Assembly (NCBI GenBank): GCA_003559635.1
Contig: PWKU01000034.1
Coordinates: forward strand, 1 to 33,622
Length of the DNA stretch: 33,622 nucleotides
DNA from: Candidatus Nealsoniibacteriota bacterium
GTDB lineage: Bacteria; Patescibacteriota; Minisyncoccia; Minisyncoccales; PWPS01
Direction of reading: 5' to 3'
In this document: positions 16,063-24,982 of the stretch, piece after piece
How positions within the stretch are numbered: the stretch's first letter is position 1
Layout of the letters: each line of letters begins with the position of its first letter
Notes under the pieces: generated by a model
What the model saw: only the letters and a program-made list of their open reading frames with translations
Database searches by the model: none
What the model was told of the DNA's origin: nothing
Position numbers and translations under genes: made by a program

Positions 16063-16998
16063 ATGAAAGAAGAAAAGAAGGAAGAGAAGATAGAAACAGA
16101 CCGCTCTTTGGAAAAATATAATACGATGCGTTTGAAAAGCATTGCCGATTTCTTTTTGAGAGCGAAAGATAAGGAAGATATTGTAAAAGGAGTTAGCTTT
16201 GCAAGAGAAAAAGGCATCCCTTTTTTTATTTTGGGTGCGGGAAGTAATGTCATTTTTCCCTCAAGATATGAAGGGCTTGTAATTTTAATGGCGAATAATA
16301 ATTTTAAAGTAATTGAGGAAGAGAGCTCGGTTAAAGTTTTTGCAGAAAGTGGGGCATATCTCCCCCGCGTTTCAGTTTCTGTGGATGAGAAGCTAGGAAA
16401 GGGGCTGGAATGGGCAGGAGGAGTTCCGGGAAGTGTCGGTGGAGCGGTCAGGGGAAATGCCGGAGCGTTTAACGGTTTTATGGCTGATTGCGTAAAGAGG
16501 GTGGTGGCGCTGAATACTGTTTCATTAGAAGAAGAAGTTTTTCAAAACAAGGATTGCCTTTTCGGATACAGGGAAAGTGTTTTCAAAAAGGAGGGGAAAT
16601 ATATTATCTTGGAGGTTGAAATGAAGTTTCCCAAAAAAGAGGAACAAAACGGCAAACAAAAGGAGTATATGGATTATCGTGAGAAGAACCATCCCATCAA
16701 ACCGTCAGCGGGAAGCGTTTTTAAGAATCCTGAAGTAGATGAAAATTTTTATTATTCTTTCCCGGAAACAGAAAAGTTCAAAGAGCTTGGTTTTGTCCCG
16801 GCAAGATTTTTGATAGAGGGTTGCGGTTTGGCAGGGTTTTCGGTTGGAGAAGCGCAGGTATCGGAAAAGCATGCCAATTTTATCGTTAATAAAGGAGATG
16901 CCACTCGGGAAGATATAAAAAAACTGATAAGTATTATAAAACAAAAAGTAAAAGAAAAATTCGGGATTTCTATTACTGAAGAAGTGAAGATTGTTTGA
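16063..16998 (+). CDS. murB: UDP-N-acetylmuramate dehydrogenase
   Basis: FILGAGSNVIF, GLEWAGGVPGSVGGAVRGNAGAFNG, PSAGSVFKNP, ARFLIEGCGLAGFSVGEAQVSEKHANFIVN. ATG 16063 chosen; the track's TTG 16021 lies in the leader hairpin loop. Confidence 0.93.
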   Translation: MKEEKKEEKIETDRSLEKYNTMRLKSIADFFLRAKDKEDIVKGVSFAREKGIPFFILGAGSNVIFPSRYEGLVILMANNNFKVIEEESSVKVFAESGAYLPRVSVSVDEKLGKGLEWAGGVPGSVGGAVRGNAGAFNGFMADCVKRVVALNTVSLEEEVFQNKDCLFGYRESVFKKEGKYIILEVEMKFPKKEEQNGKQKEYMDYREKNHPIKPSAGSVFKNPEVDENFYYSFPETEKFKELGFVPARFLIEGCGLAGFSVGEAQVSEKHANFIVNKGDATREDIKKLISIIKQKVKEKFGISITEEVKIV

Positions 16999-17047
16999 TT
17001 ATTGAAATATATCTGGTAAAATAAAAAAGCTAACTTTTAAAAAGAAA

Positions 17048-17440
17048 ATGGAAGTTGTTATCAAATCAAAAAATATAGATCTTACTCCTCATTTAAAAAA
17101 TTATGCGGAGAAAAAACTTCTTTCCGCCTGTGGTCTTATTCCCGCTCTTTTAGAGAAAGAAGCCGAAGACAAAGAGCAGGTCGGAAGAGATGTAAACAGG
17201 GTAGTCCTGGAAGTGGAAATTGAAAAAGTTACCGGAGATGAAAAAGGCAGGATATTTCGTACCGAAGCGCAGATGATTCTCCCCGGGCGGATAATAAAAG
17301 CGGAAGATGTTGCCGAAACGGTGAAGGCTTCTATAGATGAAGTGAAGTATGAGCTTCAAAGACAGGTGAAAGACTATAAAGAGAAGGTGGAAACGATAAA
17401 AAAGAAAGGTGGACAGCAAGCGAAAAAAATGAGGGAGTAA
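17048..17440 (+). CDS. hpf: Ribosome hibernation-promoting factor / ribosomal subunit interface protein (HPF/RaiA)
   Basis: MEVVIKSKNIDLTPHLKNYAEKKL ... RTEAQMILPGRIIKAEDVAETVKASIDEVKYELQRQVKDYKEK. Confidence 0.85.
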   Translation: MEVVIKSKNIDLTPHLKNYAEKKLLSACGLIPALLEKEAEDKEQVGRDVNRVVLEVEIEKVTGDEKGRIFRTEAQMILPGRIIKAEDVAETVKASIDEVKYELQRQVKDYKEKVETIKKKGGQQAKKMRE

Positions 17441-17467
17441 GTGGATTAATGTAAGTAGAATATACAA

Positions 17468-20002
17468 GTGTCTTTTTTAAAGAAAATATTTGGTGATCCG
17501 AATGAAAAGTACCTAAAGTCAATAAAACCCCTTGTTTCCGATGTTAATAATTTGGAAAAAGAGCTGGAGGGGCTTACCGACGAAGAGATAGGCGAAAAAT
17601 CGAAAGATCTCCAAAGCAGAGCAAAACAAGAACCACTAGACGGCCTTTTGCCGGAAGCCTTTGCTTTGGCGCGCGAATCGGCAAAAAGAACTTTGAGTCA
17701 ACGGCATTATGATGTCCAAATTTTAGGAGGTATTATTCTCCACCAAGGAAGGACCGCAGAAATGAAAACAGGGGAAGGTAAGACGCTTTCCGCCACTCTT
17801 CCCGCCTATCTGAATGCGCTTACGAAAAAAGGAGTGCATATTGTCACCGTTAACGACTATCTGGCGAGAAGAGATACGGTGTGGATGGGGCAGATATATC
17901 ATTTTTTGGGAATTTCCGTGGCGTGCATAAATGACAGGCAGTCTTTTATATATGATCCCGAGCATAAATCGGGAAGCGAAGAGAAGGACGAGGCTCGTGA
18001 TAAGATGGGGTCGTTTTATGTTGAAGAAGATTTTCTTCGACCGTGCAGTAGAAAAGAAGCTTATCTTGCGGACATAACTTACGGAACGAACAACCAGTTT
18101 GGATTTGATTATTTACGCGATAATATGGCGATTACTTTTGCTGACCGTGTTCAAAGAGGATTTAATTATGCGATAGTGGACGAAGTTGACTCTATCTTGA
18201 TTGATGAAGCGAGAACCCCGCTTATTATTTCGGTTCCCGAAGAAGGGGAGGAGTTTGAAAACAAGAAAGCGATGTACAAGGAGTTCTCACAAATTGTCCC
18301 CAAGCTGGAAGCGGGCACCGACTATGAAATCCATGAGAGAGAAAAAGCGGTAACACTTACCGAGGAAGGGATAGAAAAGGTTGAAAGAATACTGAATGTA
18401 GAAAACATCTATGATGATAAGGGAATAAATTCCGTATATCATTTAGAGCAGGCTCTTCGTGCACAGGCGAAACATCCCGAAACAAAAAAACCGACTTATG
18501 AAAAAGATATCAATTATGTTATTAAAGATGGAGAAGTAATTATTGTTGACGATTTTACGGGAAGGCTTATGCCGGGAAGAAGGTGGTCCGGAGGGCTTCA
18601 TCAGGCGATAGAAGCGAAAGAAGGCTTGGAAATAAAACCGGAGTCCAGTACCATGGCTAGTGTTACATTCCAGAATCTTTTCAGAATGTACGACACAATA
18701 TCCGGAATGACGGGAACGGCGGTAACGTCGGCCGAAGAGCTTTTCAAGGTTTACGGAATGGAGGTTACGATTGTCCCCACAAACAGACCCCTTATAAGGA
18801 AGTCTCTCTCCGATTTGGTTTATAAAACGGAAAGAGCAAAATTTAATGCGGTTGTAGATGAGGTTAAAAGAAGAAATGAAAAAGGGCAGCCGGTTCTTAT
18901 TGGAACGGTTTCAATTGAGAAAAACGAGGTTCTTTCAAAGATGCTTAAAAGAAATGGTGTTCCCCATAAGCTGCTAAACGCTAAAAACCATGAAAAAGAA
19001 GCGGAGATTATTGCTCAAGCCGGAAGACTCGGTGCGGTAACGGTTGCGACAAATATGGCGGGAAGAGGGGTTGATATAATTCTAGGAGGAACTCCTCCCG
19101 AGGAAGAAGAAGCACGGAAGGTGTGTGATCTTGGAGGACTTTTTGTTTTGGGTACCGAGAGGCACGAGGCAAGAAGAATAGACGACCAGCTTAGAGGAAG
19201 ATGCGGGAGACAAGGGGATCCCGGAGAAAGCCAATTTTTTGTTTCACTGGAAGACGATTTGATGAGAATTTTTGGAGCGGAGAAAATAAGTGGACTAATG
19301 AGTCGTTTTAATCTTCCGGATGATATGCCGATTGATGCGAGATATGTTTCGGGAATTATTGAATCGGCCCAAAAGAGGGTTGAGGGGCATCATTTTGACG
19401 CGCGTAAGCATATCTTGCAATACGATGAAGTGTTGTTTAAACACCGCGAAAAGTTTTACAAATTCAGAACCGATATTTTAAAGAGGGCGGAGAACAAAGA
19501 AAGAGGCTCGGAAGAAAGTTTGCGTGCTTACATTCTGGAAATATTTGAGAAGAACGAAAAAGACAAGGAAGAATACTTAAAAAAAGAAGAAGACGTTATT
19601 TCGCGAGTGGGAGACGAAGAGAAAGGAAAAGAAGAAATGAATAATATAGAAAGGTTTGTTATCTTGAGAACGATGGACTTTCTCTGGAAAGACCACTTAA
19701 CAATGATGGAGGAGTTAAGGGAGGCTGTACGGCTTAGAGCCTACGGGCAAAAAGATCCTCTTACCGAATATAAGAGGGAGGGCCATAGAGCCTTTAAAGA
19801 ATTAATGGTCAATATTGAGCTCGAAATTAGCGAAAGGATTTTACGAGTTAATATTGCCAGAACAAGACCCAACACACAAAGAATAGTTATAAGGAAGAAT
19901 GTTGAATCGGAAAATAGTGATTCGGGGAAAAAGAAAACCAAGAGAAACGATCCTTGTTTTTGTGGAAGCGGAAAGAAATACAAAAGATGCCATGGAAAGT
20001 AA
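17468..20002 (+). CDS. secA: Preprotein translocase subunit SecA
   Basis: 844 aa; MKTGEGKTLSATLPAYLNAL, DITYGTNNQFGFDYLRDNM, VDEVDSILIDEARTPLIIS, SGMTGTA, NMAGRGVDI, C-terminal SEC-C motif NDPCFCGSGKKYKRCHGK; GTG start. Confidence 0.98.
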   Translation: MSFLKKIFGDPNEKYLKSIKPLVSDVNNLEKELEGLTDEEIGEKSKDLQSRAKQEPLDGLLPEAFALARESAKRTLSQRHYDVQILGGIILHQGRTAEMKTGEGKTLSATLPAYLNALTKKGVHIVTVNDYLARRDTVWMGQIYHFLGISVACINDRQSFIYDPEHKSGSEEKDEARDKMGSFYVEEDFLRPCSRKEAYLADITYGTNNQFGFDYLRDNMAITFADRVQRGFNYAIVDEVDSILIDEARTPLIISVPEEGEEFENKKAMYKEFSQIVPKLEAGTDYEIHEREKAVTLTEEGIEKVERILNVENIYDDKGINSVYHLEQALRAQAKHPETKKPTYEKDINYVIKDGEVIIVDDFTGRLMPGRRWSGGLHQAIEAKEGLEIKPESSTMASVTFQNLFRMYDTISGMTGTAVTSAEELFKVYGMEVTIVPTNRPLIRKSLSDLVYKTERAKFNAVVDEVKRRNEKGQPVLIGTVSIEKNEVLSKMLKRNGVPHKLLNAKNHEKEAEIIAQAGRLGAVTVATNMAGRGVDIILGGTPPEEEEARKVCDLGGLFVLGTERHEARRIDDQLRGRCGRQGDPGESQFFVSLEDDLMRIFGAEKISGLMSRFNLPDDMPIDARYVSGIIESAQKRVEGHHFDARKHILQYDEVLFKHREKFYKFRTDILKRAENKERGSEESLRAYILEIFEKNEKDKEEYLKKEEDVISRVGDEEKGKEEMNNIERFVILRTMDFLWKDHLTMMEELREAVRLRAYGQKDPLTEYKREGHRAFKELMVNIELEISERILRVNIARTRPNTQRIVIRKNVESENSDSGKKKTKRNDPCFCGSGKKYKRCHGK

Positions 20003-20098
20003 AGTTTTTTAGCGAAGCAAAGCAAAACGTCTATTAGTGACTATGTAAGAAAGAACAGCGTTGTTTGCAGTTTATCAGAACGAAAGAATTTGGAGCGA

Positions 20099-20235
20099 GG
20101 CAATAAATCTTCAAAGTAGCTCTCGCAGGCCTGTTGGCATGGTCTTCGACTTTAGTCGAAGCAACAAGCCTAAGAGCGTAGGCTGGCAAATCTCGCTGGG
20201 ATTTGAATAGCCGGTACTTTGAAGATTTAATTGCC
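20099..20235. repeat. Inverted-repeat-bounded structured element (MITE-like or structured RNA) between secA and secD
   Basis: GGCAATAAATCTTCAAAGTA (20099-20118) versus TACTTTGAAGATTTAATTGCC (20215-20235), 20 bp with one 1-nt bulge; inner hairpins CTTCGAC-ttta-GTCGAAG, AGCCTA-agagcg-TAGGCT and CAAATC-N7-GATTTG. Confidence 0.75.
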
Positions 20236-20275
20236 GAGTAAAGGTAAGTAGCGCTATTAATTCTTACAGTGATTA

Positions 20276-20304
20276 TTGACAAAAAGCAGAAAAAGTGCCA
20301 TATT
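20276..20304 (+). promoter_or_regulatory. Putative promoter of secD (TTGACA-17 nt-CATATT), 7 nt before ATG 20312
   Basis: Consensus -35; the track's TTG start at 20276 coincides with this -35 box. Confidence 0.55.
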
Positions 20305-20311
20305 ATCCATT

Positions 20312-21724
20312 ATGAAAATGAAAAACTCCATCATAATAGCTCTTGTTGCTCTGGTAGTTTTGACCGGTATTATTATTTTTCCTACCACTTTCAATAAAGG
20401 GGTAAATTTTATTAACAAAGAAACCTTTCTTTCTCTACCAACGATGAAGGAGCGAGATTTCATGTTTGGTCTTGATCTTCAAGGAGGAGCTTACCTTCTT
20501 TATGAGGCCGACTTTGAAGAAGAGATTCCTTCCGGAGAGAGATTGCAAAGAATGGAGGGTTTAAGAAATCTTATCGAAAGAAGAGTTGACCTTTACGGCA
20601 TTGCTGAATCTTCAATACAAGTTAGAGGAGAAAGACTTGTTGTTGAAATTCCGGGAGCTCATGATTTGGATGAAGCGATAGACATTATTGGGGAAACTCC
20701 GTTTTTGGATTTTCGTGAAATGTCAACGGAAATTCAAGAAAAACAAGAAGAAAAATGGGAAGAGATTGCGGACCATTTCGGAAAAAGTATTGATGAGATA
20801 ACTCTTGAAGATATAATGGAATTGGAGGAGGCAGATATAGAAGATTGGGAAATTGTGATGAGTGACCCCTATGTGGAAACCAGTCTTACGGGGAGACATC
20901 TTAAAAATGCGGGCGTTTCAATGCATCCTATTACCCAAGATCCCGTAATTGTACTAAATTTTAATGAAGAAGGAGCGGAGCTTTTTGAAGCGATTACTGC
21001 AAGGAATGTAGGGAAGCCACTGGCAACGTTTTTGGACGGTGAAATTTTGCAAGAAGCTACGGTCCAAGAAAAGATAACGGGAGGAGAAGCACAGATCACG
21101 GGACAATTTACCGTAGAAGAAGCCTATACCATAGCGAGAGATCTCAGAATTGGCGCTTTGCCGGTTCCTATTGAACTTCTCTCTCAACAAAGCATCGGCC
21201 CCGCGCTCGGAGAAGAGTCTTTAGACGTTTCTCTTAGAGCCGGTATTCTGGGACTTTTGCTGGTTGCCGGATTTATGATTTTTGTTTACCGTTTGCCGGG
21301 ACTTTTGTCTGTAATTTCTCTTTGTATATACGTTCTATTTGTTATTTTCCTCTTTAAGGTTGTTCCCGTGACACTGACCCTTTCCGGAATTGCGGGGTTT
21401 ATTCTTTCCATAGGAATGGCGATTGATGCTAATATTTTGATTATTTCCAGAATGAGAGAAGAAATCAGAGAAGGAAAAAGCATAAGCAAAAGTATTGATG
21501 AGGGATACAAAAGAGCTTGGACTTCGATACGGGACGGAAATATTACAACTCTAATGGTAGCGATTATTCTTTTCTTTATTACCACCAGTTTTGTCCGCGG
21601 GTTTGCCATCACATTGATTTTGGGAATAGTAGTCAGTCTTTTTTGCGCAATGATTATAAATAGAATACTTCTGTTTTTTGCCGAAGAAAGTAGATTGTCA
21701 AAAATTAAGGATTTGTGGGTGTAA
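20312..21724 (+). CDS. secD: Protein translocase subunit SecD
   Basis: FGLDLQGGAYLLYE, NLIERRVDLYGIAESSIQVRGERLVVEIPG, AILGLLLVAGFMIFVYRLPGLL, GMAIDANILIISRMREEIREGKS. Confidence 0.95.
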   Translation: MKMKNSIIIALVALVVLTGIIIFPTTFNKGVNFINKETFLSLPTMKERDFMFGLDLQGGAYLLYEADFEEEIPSGERLQRMEGLRNLIERRVDLYGIAESSIQVRGERLVVEIPGAHDLDEAIDIIGETPFLDFREMSTEIQEKQEEKWEEIADHFGKSIDEITLEDIMELEEADIEDWEIVMSDPYVETSLTGRHLKNAGVSMHPITQDPVIVLNFNEEGAELFEAITARNVGKPLATFLDGEILQEATVQEKITGGEAQITGQFTVEEAYTIARDLRIGALPVPIELLSQQSIGPALGEESLDVSLRAGILGLLLVAGFMIFVYRLPGLLSVISLCIYVLFVIFLFKVVPVTLTLSGIAGFILSIGMAIDANILIISRMREEIREGKSISKSIDEGYKRAWTSIRDGNITTLMVAIILFFITTSFVRGFAITLILGIVVSLFCAMIINRILLFFAEESRLSKIKDLWV

Positions 21725-21728
21725 AAAT

Positions 21729-22625
21729 ATGAAATTTCAATTTACAAAATATAGAAAGTTTTACTACGGTGCTTCAACGCTCCTTGTCCTCTTTAGCTTA
21801 CTGGCGATTGTTTTTTTGGGACTTGTTCCCGGGATTGAATTTGTGGGAGGAAGTGTTTTGGAAGTGGAATATGAAGAAGAAAGACCTTCACTGGAAGATG
21901 TACGTCTTATAGTAAGTCAGCTGGGATTACAAGAAGTTAATGTTCAGCCTCTTGGAGAAACAGGATTTTTAATAAGGACGGAAAGCGCGGATGAAGAGAC
22001 GCACCGAAAAATAATGAACATTCTTGAAGGGGCAAAAGAGGTGCAGTTTGAGGCCATTGGTCCCACTGTCGGAGAAGAGCTTAGAAGAATGTCACTTATT
22101 GCAATTTTAGTCGCTTCTCTTTTGGTTGTGATTTATATTATGGTGAGTTTTAAAGAAGAGGACGGATCAATAAGTTCTACAAAATACGGGCTTATCGCTA
22201 CGGGCGTAGCGTTTTTGCATGATGTTTTAATTGTTTTGGGAGTGTTCGCGGTTTTGGGTTATTTTTATGGAGTGCAAGTAACAATTCCAATAGCGGTTGC
22301 GCTTTTGACAACTCTCGGGTATTCAATTAATGATACGGTAGTGATTTTTGACAGAATTCGCGAAAACTTGCGCAGAAACAAAAGTGGCAGAGACAGCCTG
22401 GAAAAAGTAATAAATAATAGTCTTAACGAAACGCTGGGAAGGTCGGTGGGAACCTCGGTAACCACTCTTTTTGTCCTGGTGGCACTTCTCTTCTTCGGCG
22501 GAGCAACTCTTCATTATTTTGTTCTGGCTCTTATCATAGGGATTATTATCGGAACATACTCTTCAATCTTTCTCGCCGGATGTCTGGTTCTTGACTGGAA
22601 TAGTTTGACGAAGAAGTCAAAATAG
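21729..22625 (+). CDS. secF: Protein translocase subunit SecF
   Basis: PGIEFVGGSVLEVEYE, GPTVGEELRRMSLIAILVASLLVVIYIMVSF, LGYSINDTVVIFDRIRENLRR; ATG at 21729 follows the secD stop. Confidence 0.95.
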   Translation: MKFQFTKYRKFYYGASTLLVLFSLLAIVFLGLVPGIEFVGGSVLEVEYEEERPSLEDVRLIVSQLGLQEVNVQPLGETGFLIRTESADEETHRKIMNILEGAKEVQFEAIGPTVGEELRRMSLIAILVASLLVVIYIMVSFKEEDGSISSTKYGLIATGVAFLHDVLIVLGVFAVLGYFYGVQVTIPIAVALLTTLGYSINDTVVIFDRIRENLRRNKSGRDSLEKVINNSLNETLGRSVGTSVTTLFVLVALLFFGGATLHYFVLALIIGIIIGTYSSIFLAGCLVLDWNSLTKKSK

Positions 22626-22678
22626 AGTATAAATTATCAAGGCTAATTATTCCTAAAATAATTCTAATATATAAAAGC

Positions 22679-23647
22679 ATGTTCAAATATAATACAATTT
22701 GTAAAGAAATTCTAAGTTCTCTTCAAGAAAGGACAAAAGAAATAATTATATGCAGGTTTGGACTTTTTGGAAATGAAAAGAAGACACTTGAAGCTGTCGG
22801 AAAAGATCACCAGGTTACGCGTGAGAGGGTTCGTCAGATTGAAAAAGATGGCATAAAACAAATAAAAAAAAGAACCGGAGACTATAAGGAAGTTTTTTCC
22901 GGCTTTAAAAGTAAATTGGCTGATTTTGGGGGGTTAAAGAGAGAAGATTTTTTAGTTAGCGAGTTAGCGGGAAGCGATGATTGTAAAAATTGTATTATTT
23001 TTCTTTTGACCGTTAGTGGTGATGTCTTCCGAGTTTCCGAAAACAACGAACATCATGCTTTTTGGGCTAGAGATAAAGAGGTTATCAAAAAAGCGAAAAA
23101 AGTAATCGATGACGCTTACAAAACTCTCAAGAAACAAGACAAGCTGCTTTCTCTCGATGGTTTCCAGATCAAAGAAGATGTTTCAAGAGAAGCTCTGAGT
23201 TCTTATTTGGAAATTTCCAAAAGAGTCATCAAAAACGAAGAGGGACTTTTTGGAATCTCTACATGGCCGGAAATAAATCCGAAGGGGATTAAAGACAAGG
23301 CATACCTTGTTTTTAAAAGAGAAAACAAACCACTCCATTTCAAAGAAGTGGCATCTCTTTTGGGCGAGGGGGCAAATCCGCAGACTACTCACAATGAGTT
23401 GATTAAAGATTCTCGTTTTGTTCTTGTTGGAAGAGGGGTTTATGCTCTTTCAGAGTGGGGTTATATGCCGGGAGAGGTGAAAGAGGTTATTCGCACGATA
23501 CTGGAGAAGGAAGGAGCGTTGCTCAAGAACGAAATTATTGTTCGCGTGGAAGAGCAAAGGATAGTAAAGAAAAACACAATAATACAAAATTTAAGCAATA
23601 AAAAGTATTTTATAAGGACGCCTGATGGAAAATATACCGTCGCTTAA
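22679..23647 (+). CDS. Sigma70 region 4-like HTH fused to a HARE-HTH-like C-terminal region (putative transcription regulator)
   Basis: LQERTKEIIICRFGLFGNEKKTLEAVGKDHQVTRERVRQIEKDGIKQIKKR is sigma70_r4-like; C-terminal KAYLVFKRENKPLHFKEVASLLGEGANPQTTHNELIKDSRFVLVGRGVYALSEWGY is HARE-HTH-like. Confidence 0.8.
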   Translation: MFKYNTICKEILSSLQERTKEIIICRFGLFGNEKKTLEAVGKDHQVTRERVRQIEKDGIKQIKKRTGDYKEVFSGFKSKLADFGGLKREDFLVSELAGSDDCKNCIIFLLTVSGDVFRVSENNEHHAFWARDKEVIKKAKKVIDDAYKTLKKQDKLLSLDGFQIKEDVSREALSSYLEISKRVIKNEEGLFGISTWPEINPKGIKDKAYLVFKRENKPLHFKEVASLLGEGANPQTTHNELIKDSRFVLVGRGVYALSEWGYMPGEVKEVIRTILEKEGALLKNEIIVRVEEQRIVKKNTIIQNLSNKKYFIRTPDGKYTVA

Positions 23648-24971
23648 CGAAATATTCCTATACCAAATTAAACTCGCAGAAAACATTGGCCCCGCCATGG
23701 AAGGCGTGTGGAATTTTTTCTGGACATGGGGGTGGATTGCTCTACCCTTTTTTTTATGGCCGGTCGTTAAATTTCAATGGTTGTATTGGAGAAACAGCTT
23801 GTGGGATGACAATGTAAATAAAAAGATTATTCTGGAGTTTCGTATTCCAAACGAAATCGTAAAACCGATAAGGGCGATGGAGGTTGTCATTACCGGATTA
23901 TGGCAACTATACAAACCTCCAAGCTGGTTCGAGAAGTGGTGGCTAGGAGAGGAGGACCCTTCATTTTCTTTTGAGATTGTGGCGATTGACGGAATTCCTC
24001 ATTTTCTGGTACGTCTTCCCGAGTCGCAAAGGGAAATGTTTGAGCAGCATTTTCATGCTCAATATCCGGAGGCGGAAATATTTGAGGTGGAAGATTATAC
24101 AAAAATGGTTCCTAAAAATGTTCCCAATAAAAGATGGGAACTGTGGGGAAGTGATTACATAATGCCGGGAGGAGATGAGTATCCCATAAAAACATATCGA
24201 GACTTTGAAACGGAACGCGAGCCTACGGAAGAAAAACGCATTGACCCGATGGCCTCTTTAATGGAGGGGCTTACTAAAACAGGGGAAGGAGAGCAGATTT
24301 GGATTATGATAAAAGCAAAACCAATTACGAAGGATACATCGGATTTTCCTGAAAGATCAAAAAAACTTTACGAGAAATTAGCGGGAAGGAAAGAGAAGCC
24401 TCCCTCTCCTCCGCTTTGGCGGCAAATATTGTCAATCTTGACCGGTTACCCAAAAGAGGAAGATGAAAACGGAGAAGATAGCACTATTCCGGTGGAAATG
24501 AAATTAACTCCCGGGGAAAGACAGCTGGTTGAGAGCATAGAAAGTAAAAGAACAAAACATCTTTTTGAGTGCTTTATTCGCCATATCTATATTGCAAGAA
24601 AAGAAAAGTTTTCGATTCCCGCAGGAATTAAAATTCCGATGAGTTACTTTAGCCAATTTAACAATACAGGTCTTGGATTTATAATACCTTACACAAAAAC
24701 AATTACTAAAATTAAACAAAACTGGTGGGATTGGTTTTGGATGTTAAAGAAAAGACTTTATCTTAGAAAGAGAAGAATATTCCGAAATTATATAAGGAGA
24801 GCGCCAGCTTTCTATCCGCTGGTTAGAGGAGAGGAAGTTTTTGTACTAGGTTCCGATGAACTTGCAACTTTGTTTCACTTTCCTTCCAGAATTTCTGTTC
24901 CGCCTTCTGTAATACCGAGAGTTGAAGCAAGAAAGAGAGAAGCTCCGCATAATCTTCCGGTTGAAGAATAA
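23625..24971 (+). CDS. Conserved hypothetical membrane protein, probable partner of the downstream conjugation-type ATPase
   Basis: N-terminal TM (WNFFWTWGWIALPFFLWPVV); start overlaps the upstream stop by 23 nt; C-terminal ELATLFHFPSRISVPPSVIPRVEARKREAPHNLPVEE. Confidence 0.7.
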   Translation: MENIPSLNEIFLYQIKLAENIGPAMEGVWNFFWTWGWIALPFFLWPVVKFQWLYWRNSLWDDNVNKKIILEFRIPNEIVKPIRAMEVVITGLWQLYKPPSWFEKWWLGEEDPSFSFEIVAIDGIPHFLVRLPESQREMFEQHFHAQYPEAEIFEVEDYTKMVPKNVPNKRWELWGSDYIMPGGDEYPIKTYRDFETEREPTEEKRIDPMASLMEGLTKTGEGEQIWIMIKAKPITKDTSDFPERSKKLYEKLAGRKEKPPSPPLWRQILSILTGYPKEEDENGEDSTIPVEMKLTPGERQLVESIESKRTKHLFECFIRHIYIARKEKFSIPAGIKIPMSYFSQFNNTGLGFIIPYTKTITKIKQNWWDWFWMLKKRLYLRKRRIFRNYIRRAPAFYPLVRGEEVFVLGSDELATLFHFPSRISVPPSVIPRVEARKREAPHNLPVEE

Positions 24972-24982
24972 AAAAACAAAAA

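Noticed and set aside
20120-20210. tRNA-like fold inside the secA-secD element
   Set aside because: No T-loop TTCRANY, no 7-bp acceptor stem, and the central hairpin has no 7-nt anticodon loop.
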